Notes: generated by a model not told the origin, from the letters alone. A stretch of DNA of 64,000 nt from Sinorhizobium psoraleae (GCF_013283645.1 NZ_JABEKV010000007.1:125593-189592), one strand, 5' to 3'; counted from the stretch's first letter, positions 37,495-45,962 are shown. Made by a program: numbers and translations.

Positions 37495-38709
37495 ATGCAG
37501 CGTGGGAATGTGACGACGCCCTTCGGGCGGCGGCCGATGACGCTTGCCTTGGTGCGGCGACAGATTGCGACGACCGAGATCAAGCCCGGCAAATCGGCCG
37601 ACAAGTGGAAAGTTTTTCGGGATGTATCAGAAGCACGGGAAGCGCTTCGATTACAAGACCGCAGCCTTGCAGTGCTTGATGCGTTGCTAACCTTCTATCC
37701 TGACAATGAACTACGCCAGGACAAGCAGCTCATTGTCTTTCCATCCAATGCTCAGCTGACACTCCGTGCGCATGGCATAGCCGGTGCTACTCTTCGGAGA
37801 CACCTGGCCCTTCTCGTCGAAGCAGGCCTAATCGTGCGGAAGGATAGTGCCAATGGCAAGCGCTACGCCAGGAAGGACAAAGCAGGTGAGATCGAAAGTG
37901 CATTTGGCTTCGATATTTCACCACTCCTTTTGCGTGCCGAAGAGCTCGCGCACATGGCGCAGCAGATCGCGGCCGATCGAGCAACCTTCCGCCGCGCCAA
38001 GGAGAATCTGACGATTTGCCGTCGCGACGTCCGAAAACTCATTTCCGCTGCGATTGAGGAGGGCGCGTCGGGGGACTGGCAAGCCATCGAAGAGATTTAC
38101 ACAGGCCTCGTAAGCAGGATTCCGCGCTCACCCACGCTCGGTGACATCACGTCGATCCTGGACAAGATGGAGCTCCTGCAGGGGGAGGTCGTCAACATCC
38201 TGGAAATGCAGAACAAAGACGAGAATATTAGCACCAATGATGCTCATGATGAGCGCCACATACAGAATTCAAAATCCGACTCTATCTATGAATTTGAACC
38301 TCGCTCTGGAAAAGAGCTGGGTGCGAAGCCGGTGGGTGATGATCGGCCGAAGCGGGAGCCGATCCGGAATTACCCACTTGGCATGATACTGCGAGCCTGC
38401 CCCGAGATTACGATGTACGGGCCAGGCGGCACGATCAGCAACTCGCGCGACATGATGGCCGCCGCGGTCGTCGTGCGGTCGATGCTGGGGGTCAGCCCGT
38501 CGGCCTACCAGGAGGCCTGCGAGGTCATGGGGCCAGATAATGCTGCCGCAGCGATCGCCTGTATCCTCGAGCGGGAAGCGCACATCAAGTCGCCCGGCGG
38601 ATATCTCAGAGATCTGACACGCAGGGCCGGACGGGGGGAGTTTTCGCTCGGGCCGGTGCTCATGGCGCTTCTGAGAGCTCATGGGCAAAATGACAAAAAG
38701 GCCGGGTGA
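37495..38709 (+). CDS. repC: Plasmid replication initiator RepC
   Basis: A 404-residue initiator. It starts with VTTPFGRRPMTLALVRRQ and contains the winged-helix region LRAHGIAGATLRRHLALLVE and AGLIVRKDSANGKRYARK (about 84-122). The variable middle holds an Asn/Asp-rich linker (about 240-280). The C-terminal domain reads MILRACPEITMYGPGG and EACEVMGPDNAAAAIACIL. RepC is the only protein needed for replication in this family and is thought to act on an AT-rich origin inside its own gene, probably around 38220-38300 here (low GC compared with flanks). Confidence 0.95.
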   Translation: MQRGNVTTPFGRRPMTLALVRRQIATTEIKPGKSADKWKVFRDVSEAREALRLQDRSLAVLDALLTFYPDNELRQDKQLIVFPSNAQLTLRAHGIAGATLRRHLALLVEAGLIVRKDSANGKRYARKDKAGEIESAFGFDISPLLLRAEELAHMAQQIAADRATFRRAKENLTICRRDVRKLISAAIEEGASGDWQAIEEIYTGLVSRIPRSPTLGDITSILDKMELLQGEVVNILEMQNKDENISTNDAHDERHIQNSKSDSIYEFEPRSGKELGAKPVGDDRPKREPIRNYPLGMILRACPEITMYGPGGTISNSRDMMAAAVVVRSMLGVSPSAYQEACEVMGPDNAAAAIACILEREAHIKSPGGYLRDLTRRAGRGEFSLGPVLMALLRAHGQNDKKAG

Positions 38710-38727
38710 TGGGGAACCGCAATGGCG

Positions 38728-38751
38728 AAACCCTGACAGCTGTCAGGGTTT
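38728..38751. repeat. parS centromere site 2
   Basis: A perfect 24-base palindrome sharing the 22-base centre of site 1 (outermost pair A/T instead of G/C). It begins 18 bases after the repC stop, and repABC plasmids often carry parS in this position. Confidence 0.75.
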
Positions 38752-38774
38752 TAGCTCCGGCAAGCGACGCCGGC

Positions 38775-38952
38775 AGGGAAACGCGGCAGGCGCGATCGCC
38801 TGCATCCCTGATGCAAGGAGAGAAAATCAACCTCGGCTCGCGGCTATCTCCGCGACCTCATCCAGCAGGCTTAGAATGGGCGGGTTTTCGCTCTGTGCGA
38901 TGCTTATGGCGGTGTTCGGGTCGAACGGTGCGGCAATCCAGAGGACGTCATG
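38775..38952 (+). pseudogene. Relic of a second repC 3' end
   Basis: Across several frames the DNA encodes AIACIPD, ARGYLRDLIQQA-like and FSLCAMLMAVFG, matching the repC C-terminal block AIACILERE, GGYLRDLTRRAG, FSLGPVLMALL. Stops and shifts break it. It appears to be the tail of a duplicated or foreign repC lying just behind parS site 2. Confidence 0.5.
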
Positions 38953-39153
38953 ATCGTCGTCATCGACGGAACCAGCGCGGCGGCTAAACCGACGGCTGCT
39001 GCGGACATGCTTCCGAATTCTTGGTCAGTCAGGCCCACCAACTGCGACAAGACTTAAACACGTACGCCATGCCGGGCGCATACCAATGGACGGATTGGAA
39101 GGGCGTTTTGGGGCAGGGCTGACGAAGTTGTTTGGCTGGTCTGAATGGTGTCC

Positions 39154-39168
39154 AGCTGTCAGATTTCA
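39154..39168. repeat. Degenerate parS right half-site
   Basis: CAGCTGTCAGATTTC matches the right half of the parS palindrome (CAGCTGTCAGGGTTC) at 13 of 15 bases. The left half has decayed. The 16-bp palindrome CAGCCCATTTGGGCTG overlaps its end (39168-39183). Confidence 0.4.
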
Positions 39169-39194
39169 GCCCATTTGGGCTGCGAGGAAACTAA

Positions 39195-39925
39195 ATGCCG
39201 TCTGAAATTCGGTCACCGCGCCTAGCGGTCCTGATTGATGCCGATAACACGTCGGCAAAGATTGTCGACGGTTTGTTCGAAGAGGTCGCCAAGATCGGTG
39301 AAGCGAGCGTGCGGCGTATCTATGGCGATTTCTCGGGCGGCCGTTCGAAAGGGTGGGCGGATGTACTGGCTAAACACGATACCGCAAGAACAGTTTGCCT
39401 TTACGACGGGCAAGAATGCCTCCGATATCACCCTGGTGATTGACGCAATGGACTTGCTGCACAGCGGCCGCTTCGATGGCCTCTGCCTTGTCTCCTACGA
39501 CAGCGACTTCACGCGGCTGGCCGCCGGGATACGCGAGCAGCGAGTCGATGTGTTCCGCTTCGGCGAGCAGAAGACGCCGGAGAGTTTTCGCCAAGCCTGC
39601 CGGCGGTTCGTCTACACCGAGAACCTGCTTCCCGGGGCGATCAAGGACTAGCAGAACACAGCATCCGTCGGCAAGCAGCTCCTGAACCTGGCGCCGGATT
39701 TCGACCCTCGGCTTCCGAAAACTCAGCGATCTTATCCGCAAGACGAACCAATTCGAAGTTCGCCAGGCCGAGGGCGGTCCCATCAGCATCCGGGTGAAAC
39801 AACGAAACAAAAAACAGCGCCACCGTCGCGGCGATTTGGGAGGGCCGGGAGTGTCGGGACGCGGCGACCGATCGTTCGGCTTTCCCCTGAAGACAGAAGC
39901 GTCTATCAGTGGTGGCGCAAAGTGA
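39195..39925 (+). pseudogene. NYN-domain (LabA/DUF88) plus OST-HTH protein, broken
   Basis: The start RLAVLIDADNTSAKIVDGLF and IYGDFSGGRSKGWADVLAKH show the NYN/PIN-like nuclease domain with its leading Asp. A one-base shift near 39375 leads to GKNASDITLVIDAMDLLHSG and SYDSDFTRLAAGIREQ. After AIKD a TAG (39649-39651) interrupts. The same frame then gives QNTASVGKQLLNLAPDFDPR, and after another shift GFRKLSDLIRKTNQFEVRQA and EGGPISIRVKQ, an OST-HTH/LOTUS RNA-binding domain, ending at 39925. The intact family is common in rhizobia and is thought to cut or bind RNA. Three lesions in 730 bases suggest a dead gene. Confidence 0.75.
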
Positions 39926-39976
39926 AGCGTCAGCCGAGCTCCGACCTCGGCAAGACAATGATCAAAGGAAGACGTC

Positions 39977-40183
39977 ATGGCGACCGGTACGGTAAAGTGG
40001 TTCAACGCAACGAAGGGATTCGGTTTCATCCAGCCGGACGACGGCAGCGCCGATGTCTTCGTTCACATCTCCGCGGTGGAGCGGGCAGGGATGCGTGGTC
40101 TGAACGACGGCCAGAAGATCAGCTATGAGCTGGTGAAGGATCGCAAGTCCGGCAAGATGTCGGCGGACAACCTCCAGGCCTGA
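39977..40183 (+). CDS. cspA: Cold-shock protein CspA family
   Basis: A 68-residue single-strand nucleic-acid-binding protein with both RNP motifs: KGFGFIQ (residues 13-19) and VFVHIS (27-32). Starts [30 protein letters not shown] precedes ATG 39977. It acts as an RNA chaperone in cold or stationary phase. A strong intrinsic terminator follows at 40209, so it is a single-gene unit. Confidence 0.95.
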   Translation: MATGTVKWFNATKGFGFIQPDDGSADVFVHISAVERAGMRGLNDGQKISYELVKDRKSGKMSADNLQA

Positions 40184-40208
40184 GCCTGATTGCATGCGAT
40201 CGCGGGAG

Positions 40209-40226
40209 GGCCGGGTTCGCCCGGCC
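40209..40226 (+). terminator. Intrinsic terminator of cspA
   Basis: GGCCGGG-TTCG-CCCGGCC forms a perfect seven-base-pair stem with a stable tetraloop, followed by GTTT. It lies 26 bases after the cspA stop codon. Confidence 0.7.
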
Positions 40227-40272
40227 GTTTGCAGCGCAAGATGTACGCGAGCGGTGCAGCCGCGCTGCTTGA

Positions 40273-40704
40273 TTGGCTGCATCGCAACATTATCTTTTTG
40301 AGTACCGATGCGATTCACCTCCTCTCGAGCCGCTTCGGTCCGACGGACAGCTCTCCTCCGCCAGGCTGTCGTGGGCCAGTGACCGCGAGCTTATCGCGGT
40401 GATGAGACAGTATTTTGCGGCTAAAGCCGAGCTGGAGAGCTTGAAAGAACAATTGGAGGCGGCACGACAGGCAGCCGGGGAGGCGATCGGCGTGTTCTAC
40501 GATCCCCGCCAGAACGCCGAGCACGCCGCCGCCCTACAACGCTCGCATCGCTTGAGGGGCGAGATGGCGTCGCTGATGCAGCGTGCCGAAGCCTGGGGCA
40601 GGGCAGCATTGGCCGCTGACCGGCACGATAGATCGGCGGCGGAAGCGGGACCGGAAGAATGGCAGTCGTTTGAGAAGCGAGCCGATTCACTCTTCGGCGT
40701 GTAG
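40273..40704 (+). CDS. Hypothetical protein, helical
   Basis: I recognise no family. The frame opens at a TTG (40273); an ATG at 40402 (MRQYFAAKAELESLKEQLEA) may be the real start, giving 100 residues. The protein is rich in Ala, Glu, Gln and Arg with heptad-like patterns and looks like a coiled coil. It converges on the recombinase gene, six bases from its stop. Confidence 0.45.
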   Translation: MAASQHYLFEYRCDSPPLEPLRSDGQLSSARLSWASDRELIAVMRQYFAAKAELESLKEQLEAARQAAGEAIGVFYDPRQNAEHAAALQRSHRLRGEMASLMQRAEAWGRAALAADRHDRSAAEAGPEEWQSFEKRADSLFGV

Positions 40705-40710
40705 TCACGC

Positions 40711-41886
40711 TTAGATGATCAGCCGGGCCGCTCGTCCTTTCTTTCGTTCCGCGTTGTTGTAATAGCTCGCCGCCTGCGCCACCGACTTGTGCAGTGATTG
40801 CTGCATCGCCTCCGGCAGCGGAATGTCGCGGTTGGCCGCCTCGGTCAAATAGCCAGATCTCAAGCCATGCGCCGAAAACAGCGCCGCATCGAGACCGGCC
40901 TGTTTGCAACGGCGCTTCAGGATCAGGTTGACCGATTGCGGCGTGAGCGCCCGACGGTCGACATTGCCCCACTGATCGATGCGGCGGAAAACGGGCCCAT
41001 CCTTGATTTGCGCTTCTGCCAGCCACCTTTTCAAGGCGGTCACGGGGCGGCCGATCAACAGCACATGTTCGTCATCGTCGGCGGTGGTCGTCTTGGTGCG
41101 GCCGAGACGCATCGACAGGCAGGGCAGGGGAGGGGAGGCCTTGTCGGAGGGATCAGCGCGCACCGGTTCCTCGTCAACGAGATCCCCGACGCGCAACCCC
41201 GCCACTTCCGAGCGGCGACGGCCGCCGGAGGCAAAGGCGGCCAAGAACAGTGCCCGGTCGCGCACATCGACCAGCCGATCGCCTGCACAAGCTTGAAGCA
41301 CCTTCACCAGGATATCGACGGTCACTGCCTTTTTGCTTTTGCGCTGGCGCGGCCGGTTACTTGCCTTGACCGCCAGCCTCAGCGCGCTCCTCAGCGATGG
41401 CGCACCGAAGGCACCGGTGAGACCGCGCCAGCGGGTGAGGATCGACCACGAAGTCAACCGCCGCCGGACCGTGCCGGGCGCATGTGGTCCGTCGGTCCTG
41501 AGCAGGCGCTCAGCGCGCAATCCCGCCTCGACCTCCGCCGGCATGCCGTGCGCCGGGTCCTCGACGCGCTTGGCCGGATCCCAGAGGTGATGCGCGACGA
41601 ATTTCAACAGCAGCGATTCCGGCGCCGGCCAGGGGAGGGGGGAACCGGCGGCAAGCTGGCACCAGGCCTCGAGGTAGCCGAGATCAGAGGCGAGTGCCCG
41701 AAGCGTATTCTCGCCCATGCCTTCGCTGGCCAGGTGTTTCAGGGTCGCGACGTCGTCATCGGTCAGCAGCGCGGCGAGCTGGTCGCGCCGGTCGAATGGC
41801 AGGATGGCGTCAAGTGCGTCGAGCTGTTCGGCGCGGTGGTGGATCGCTTGGCTGTCTGAACCCGCCACGTTATGTTTGTCGATCAT
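40711..41886 (-). CDS. Tyrosine recombinase / site-specific integrase
   Basis: A 391-residue recombinase. The N-terminal SAM-like core-binding region (about 40-150: LKHLASEGMGENTLRALASD) precedes the catalytic domain. Catalytic residues are the first Arg in SGGRRRSEVAGLRVGDLV, the HxxR box in FSAHGLRSGYLTEAA and the Tyr near SYYNNAERKKGRAARL. GGAGG eight bases before ATG 41886 sets the start; the frame is open to 41973. All catalytic residues are present, so it should be active. It may resolve plasmid multimers or belong to a mobile element. It is divergent from the Phd antitoxin gene. Confidence 0.88.
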   Translation of the reverse strand: MIDKHNVAGSDSQAIHHRAEQLDALDAILPFDRRDQLAALLTDDDVATLKHLASEGMGENTLRALASDLGYLEAWCQLAAGSPLPWPAPESLLLKFVAHHLWDPAKRVEDPAHGMPAEVEAGLRAERLLRTDGPHAPGTVRRRLTSWSILTRWRGLTGAFGAPSLRSALRLAVKASNRPRQRKSKKAVTVDILVKVLQACAGDRLVDVRDRALFLAAFASGGRRRSEVAGLRVGDLVDEEPVRADPSDKASPPLPCLSMRLGRTKTTTADDDEHVLLIGRPVTALKRWLAEAQIKDGPVFRRIDQWGNVDRRALTPQSVNLILKRRCKQAGLDAALFSAHGLRSGYLTEAANRDIPLPEAMQQSLHKSVAQAASYYNNAERKKGRAARLII

Positions 41887-41956
41887 GGGTTCAGCCTCCG
41901 ACGCTCTTGTGGGGCATTCCGGAAAATCCGTGTGTTTCGGAAAAGAGAGCATTGAA

Positions 41957-42235
41957 ATGGCGTCGACCGTCACCGTTGCGGCGGTTTCCAGAAATTTCGC
42001 GGCCTATCAGGATGCCGCCGTGCGCGAGCCTGTGATCATCACCGAGAATGGCCGGCCGCGCATGGTGCTCATCGCGTATGAGGATTATCTGCGGCTGTCG
42101 CGCCGTGACCGTCGCGTCGAAGCGACGGCGAGCTTGAGCGACGATGACCTCGCCGCGGTCGAAAAGGCGGAAATGGAGTCGGGTCGCGATCATCTCAATG
42201 CCGAACTGCTGACGGACAAGCATGCTGCCGACTGA
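41957..42235 (+). CDS. Phd/YefM-family antitoxin, apparently without toxin
   Basis: A 92-residue antitoxin. The N-terminal Phd fold reads VTVAAVSRNFAAYQDAAVRE, PVIITENGRPRMVLIAYEDY, followed by an acidic disordered tail (LSDDDLAAVEKAEMESGRDH) that would neutralise a toxin. ATG 41957 opens the antitoxin homology. No toxin gene follows on the same strand: only about 55 non-coding bases separate it from the end of the opposing vapC. Confidence 0.8.
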   Translation: MASTVTVAAVSRNFAAYQDAAVREPVIITENGRPRMVLIAYEDYLRLSRRDRRVEATASLSDDDLAAVEKAEMESGRDHLNAELLTDKHAAD

Positions 42236-42289
42236 AATCGCAGGTCATCACGCTGCTTGCGCCGGCTGCCGGGTGCAAAGGATGCGATC

Positions 42290-42676
42290 TCATGCCGCCT
42301 CGATGTCCGTGCGCGCGAAATCATTGCCCTTGTAGAGCAGCGGTTCGTTGCGTGTCCTGGCCAGCGCATAGGAGAAACAGTCGCCATAGTTCAGACCTGC
42401 CGGATGTCGGCCCTTGCCATAGCTGCGCCAGGCTCGCCTTGCCACCGCGATCTGCTCCGCGTCGACGGCGACGACTTCGACGCCCGCCTTAAAGAGCCAC
42501 AGATCAAGCTCTGTGGCACCTGCCTCGCCGAGGCGCGCCTCGATTACGATGGCGAGTTCGAGGACTGTCGCGGCGGAGATGAAGCGCCGTGGAGCGTCGA
42601 CGACCTTTTGTTCGTAGGCTTCGGCTTCCGGCTCATTGAATGCGATCGCGACGATGGCGGAGGTGTCGATGACCAT
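42290..42676 (-). CDS. vapC: VapC toxin (PIN-domain ribonuclease)
   Basis: A 128-residue PIN endonuclease. The acidic active site is present: first Asp in MVIDTSAIVAI, Glu in SAATVLELAIV, and Asp in LNYGDCFSYALA with a further Asp in YKGNDFARTDI. VapC toxins cut tRNA or rRNA. The ATG overlaps the vapB stop by one base (TGATG), the typical coupled arrangement. Confidence 0.92.
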   Translation of the reverse strand: MVIDTSAIVAIAFNEPEAEAYEQKVVDAPRRFISAATVLELAIVIEARLGEAGATELDLWLFKAGVEVVAVDAEQIAVARRAWRSYGKGRHPAGLNYGDCFSYALARTRNEPLLYKGNDFARTDIEAA

Positions 42677-42930
42677 CAGCTGGGGAGCCCGTTTTCGTCA
42701 TACCCCAAAATCTCGTCGGCGGAACGGTTATCGAGCACCGGCAGCTTCGCCCAGCGTCTGCGGCTAGCGGCAAGCTCCTCAAGGAGAACATCGCGATTTC
42801 CCGCGTTTGCGAGGCGCCGCAGCCGCTCCTCCAGTGCCCGGCGGGTCGCCATGGTAATGGTTTCACCGGTTTTCTCGGCCAGTGCCTTTGCGAGGCGTTC
42901 CGTCTCTAGATCTTTAATGCTGAGCGCCAT
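42676..42930 (-). CDS. vapB: VapB antitoxin
   Basis: An 84-residue antitoxin of the Rv0623/PSK type. The DNA-binding N-terminus is MALSIKDLETERLAKALAEK with TGETITMATRRALEERLRRL. The C-terminal toxin-binding tail ends RSADEILGYDENGLPS. It lies directly before vapC and probably represses the pair. GGAACCAGAAATGG-type sequence precedes the start. Confidence 0.92.
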   Translation of the reverse strand: MALSIKDLETERLAKALAEKTGETITMATRRALEERLRRLANAGNRDVLLEELAASRRRWAKLPVLDNRSADEILGYDENGLPS

Positions 42931-43072
42931 TTCTGGTTCCTTGGTTCCTAATTATCTATATTCTACCTCGTTCCGGCGTCGGCGCAAGCGCCTGGATGGC
43001 GTAGGACCGGCTCACGTTTGCGCGCGGAATTGCCCCGATCGGCAGCGAGCTTAGGCGATTTGCGACTCGAAT

Positions 43073-43111
43073 CCATCACTATCGATACTTGATCCCTATC
43101 GATAGTGATGG
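43073..43111. repeat. Perfect 15-bp inverted repeat with 9-base spacer
   Basis: Arms CCATCACTATCGATA (43073-43087) and TATCGATAGTGATGG (43097-43111) are exact complements around CTTGATCCC. No T-run follows, so it is unlikely to be a simple terminator. It lies 143 bases upstream of vapB in a 600-base gap without genes. A recombinase, operator or replication role is possible. Confidence 0.75.
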
Positions 43112-43524
43112 AGGCCGGAAATCGACGTCCGAGTGACGGAAAAATTTTTGTATTTAGCTTCCGTTTATTGAAATAAGCACTTTAATTCACATGGTTAATT
43201 GTTCGTAAAGGCTGCTGCGGCTACCTCACCGAGAGGCGCACGTGGGACAGATCGGGTGTGGCTTTGATTTCCTATAGGTGCAAACCTGCAGCTCGGCCGC
43301 ATGTATGCATGTCCGCTTCTGGGATACCACCGTGCTCTGCTCAGTGTCCGACTTCGGGGGCGCAACAGCGGTCGTCCGCGAAGCGTGGCGGGACGACTGG
43401 ACCGGGCTCGACCAAGGCGTTCATCGCGCCCTTCACCGATGATCGCAGAGGATCGTTCTTCCCGTGAACAGGTGTGGACGCAGCTCACCACCGCCTTGTT
43501 ATTGGGCAAGCAGCAAGCGAAAAC
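43112..43524. other. Intergenic between palindrome and histidine kinase
   Basis: AT-rich at 43140-43200, otherwise featureless. No credible gene or relic was recognised. Confidence 0.4.
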
Positions 43525-44970
43525 CTAATCCCGCAGTTTGAATTCCGCAACGAACTCGGCACCGTCGGGATGGAGCGTCAATTCGGACGTGCCCTCCAGA
43601 GAATGGCTAAACACGCCCTCCAAGACTTGCGAGCCGTAGCCCTTGCGAGCGGGGGCGGTATTGATCTCGCGGCGGTTCTCTCGCCAGCGAAAACTGATGT
43701 GTGTTCCATTGCCCTTTCTTCGGTGTGCTGTCCAAGTTACCTTCAGCCGGCCTTCGGGCGAGGCCCAGGCGCCGTGCTTTACGGCATTGGTGGCCAGTTC
43801 ATGGATCGCCATGGCGAACGCTTGCGTGGTTTCACGCGACAGGGTGACGTCTGGACCGTTAAGTTGATAGTTTTCTCCCTCATGGCCGCCCTGGGCCTCC
43901 AACTCCAAGCGCAGAACCTCAGCCATGAGGACATCGTGCGCGGGTGCCCGCATCAGCAGGTCCTGGGTTCTGGCGAGGGCAGTCAGGCGAGTTGTAAAAC
44001 TGTCGCGAAACGCATCGAGCGATTGGCTTTCCTGCAAGCTGCGCTTTGCCAGCGCGTTCACGCTTGCCAGGACGTTCTTCACCCGGTGATGCAGCTCGCC
44101 CATCATTGTCCGCTGCTGCGCTTCCATTCGACGTTGTTCGGTGATGTCGCGTATCGCCAGCAGGATCAGGTCGAGATGATCGAGACGGCGGCCATTGAGG
44201 AGCATAATGCGCCGTCCGATCGTTTCGAAGTCGTGCTCTACCTCGACATCATCAAAGGCATTGTTGTCGGGAAGAACGTCCTCCAGGAGCTCCCTCAGTT
44301 TCGGAATGTCCCATTGCCGATTTCCAAGTTCGTACACCAGCCGCCCTTCGGTGTCGGCCGGGGAGACCTGAAACAGATCATAGAAGGTCTGGTTCGCCCT
44401 GATGACTCTCAGATCCCAGCCGAGCACCAGCAGTCCTTCGCGAACGCTGTCAATCAGCTTTTCCAAGAACTCCCGATGGCCTTCGAGTTCGAACCGGGCT
44501 TGCTCGGCTGCCGTTCGATCAGAGACTGTGAGCAGGATCAGTGCCGGCCGCCCATCATTCGCCTCTATTCTTCGGGCGTTCAGGATCATGACTCGCCGCC
44601 CGATATCGGGAAACTTGTGCTCGATCCGGTAGCCTTTCACTAGCGTGCGCTCGGGCAGGACCTGTTCCAGAAGCCGGCGTAGCTCGGGAATGTCCCATTG
44701 CCCATTGCCCAGCCGGTATATCGGCTGACCGCGCGCTTCCTCGGCTGTGACCCCGAACGTTTCGCAGTATGCGGAGTTGACGTCGGCGGAGGTGAGATTG
44801 GAAGTGAGGATCAGCAGCGGCTGGTCAAGCGTCTCGACGATCGCTTCGGCAAGCCCCGCCAAACCGAAGCGCTGCCCTGCGTCACCCGCATTCCCCGCGC
44901 TGTCGTTCCCGCCGCTCATGCTTACAATGTGGCACCTATTTTGCGAGAGTCTAGATAATTGTGGGAGCAT
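43525..44970 (-). CDS. PAS-domain HWE-family sensor histidine kinase
   Basis: A 481-residue soluble kinase with two PAS-type sensor domains (about 30-150 and 165-275), each containing the near-identical text GNGQWDIPELRRLLEQVLP and GNRQWDIPKLRELLEDVLP. This suggests internal duplication. The phospho-acceptor block ELHHRVKNVLASVNALAKRS (about 292-311), the N-box IHELATNAVKHGAW and the later WRE motif mark the HWE family. No membrane segment and no receiver domain are present, and no response regulator is adjacent. GGAGGGATC before ATG 44970 favours that start over the internal ATG at 44919. The signal is unknown. Confidence 0.88.
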   Translation of the reverse strand: MLPQLSRLSQNRCHIVSMSGGNDSAGNAGDAGQRFGLAGLAEAIVETLDQPLLILTSNLTSADVNSAYCETFGVTAEEARGQPIYRLGNGQWDIPELRRLLEQVLPERTLVKGYRIEHKFPDIGRRVMILNARRIEANDGRPALILLTVSDRTAAEQARFELEGHREFLEKLIDSVREGLLVLGWDLRVIRANQTFYDLFQVSPADTEGRLVYELGNRQWDIPKLRELLEDVLPDNNAFDDVEVEHDFETIGRRIMLLNGRRLDHLDLILLAIRDITEQRRMEAQQRTMMGELHHRVKNVLASVNALAKRSLQESQSLDAFRDSFTTRLTALARTQDLLMRAPAHDVLMAEVLRLELEAQGGHEGENYQLNGPDVTLSRETTQAFAMAIHELATNAVKHGAWASPEGRLKVTWTAHRRKGNGTHISFRWRENRREINTAPARKGYGSQVLEGVFSHSLEGTSELTLHPDGAEFVAEFKLRD

Positions 44971-45107
44971 TACGATCCCTCCGAACCTGCCTGAGCTCGT
45001 GCGCTGCTTTGGCAGTCAGGACCGGAAATTCCGACCTCTACCTGTGAATGGCAGCACTGGGTCGAAGGGAGCCCTTCTTCACAAGCCTTGCGCCTGGCTG
45101 TTCTGCG

Positions 45108-45157
45108 GATGTTCACGTTCTGGGCCAAGAATATCGCATAATGTATCAACAGGAACC
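45108..45157. repeat. 50-bp imperfect direct repeat, left copy
   Basis: Contains the core ATCGCATAATGTATCA at 45133-45148. The 50 bases align without gaps to 61739-61788 with about 40 identities. It may be an end of a mobile element or a recombinase site. Confidence 0.6.
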
Positions 45158-45261
45158 GCTATGAATCACAGGGGGGTCGCAACCGCCGCCGACGCGACGG
45201 AGCTTCGATTGCCTTTAGGCCGTGCCGGTCCACCACTGCCGGAAAGATGGCTTTATCGCTG

Positions 45262-45650
45262 ATGCACATAAGTGCCGGGCGCATCATCGATCGGGGGATA
45301 GACTCTTTTGGGAGCGCCGATGACAGGGGATTCCACCCGTTTCGCCGCTGAGTGGCCGGCGAGCCACTCGACCTTGTCCGGCCACCAGGAGCCGCCCTTC
45401 GATGTGGCTGCCGCGGCCCCTTCGTCTGCGCTGACGCTGGGATCGCCCTCGCGGGTCAATGCGATGCGAAGACCTCTGCCAGGATGGTTTGGTTCGGAAA
45501 CGATGCCGTCATTGTGGCCCCGCTTGTCAGCACAAAGTGACGTCGGTGTCGGTGAATTTCTGGCAGCGCATACGAGAGCGGCGGGGCAGTTGCTCTTAGC
45601 GCGACCTAAGCGCAACATAATCCACGCCGTTGGGTTGAAGGAGCACTGGC
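45262..45650. other. Gene-poor stretch
   Basis: About 390 bases between the repeat and the next gene. Open frames exist on both strands, but none has a ribosome site, family resemblance or consistent coding character. Confidence 0.35.
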
Positions 45651-45962
45651 GTGGACGACGAAAACAGAAATGAAGTTGTAGTAAGGAGCGGGCGGACGCT
45701 CCAGATGGGTACAGAGAGCTGGGAAATCCGGGACAACGGCACACCAGTCCAGTACGTGGACCTGATCACCGAGGCTCGGGAAGTAAACAAAGTATTCTAC
45801 GTGTCTTTTGCGTCGGCCATCATCGACGGGCAGAACCCAGGTATAGCCTCCATAGCGACACGCTTGCGGATCGACATAGGCACGGCCCAGTATCTGCACG
45901 ATCTGCTTGAGAAGCTGATTCAGAATGCGCTGATGCCCACTGACATCACCAAAGCGAACTGA
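45651..45962 (+). CDS. Hypothetical protein, possibly DUF3467-like
   Basis: A 103-residue protein with GTG start at 45651 preceded by GAAGGAG. The text TPVQYVDLITEAREVNKVFY and IASIATRLRIDIGTAQYLHD, followed by LLEKLIQNAL, resembles the DUF3467 layout (a short beta-sheet protein with a C-terminal helix), but this is tentative. Soluble, no signal peptide. It heads the phage-like segment to its right. Confidence 0.6.
   Translation: MDDENRNEVVVRSGRTLQMGTESWEIRDNGTPVQYVDLITEAREVNKVFYVSFASAIIDGQNPGIASIATRLRIDIGTAQYLHDLLEKLIQNALMPTDITKAN

Noticed and set aside
40798-41859. Plus-strand open frame of 353 codons
   Set aside because: Antisense of the tyrosine recombinase, whose catalytic residues are all on the minus strand.
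43089-43102. FNR-like motif TTGATCCCTATCGA
   Set aside because: One mismatch from consensus, and it arises from the symmetry of the larger palindrome at 43073-43111, so I do not count it as a box.
43474-44643. Plus-strand open frame of 389 codons
   Set aside because: Antisense of the HWE kinase; no family resemblance.
45133-45148. Similarity of the repeat core to the loxP spacer (ATAATGTAT)
   Set aside because: Only about nine bases match and the flanking loxP arms are absent, so it is probably coincidence.
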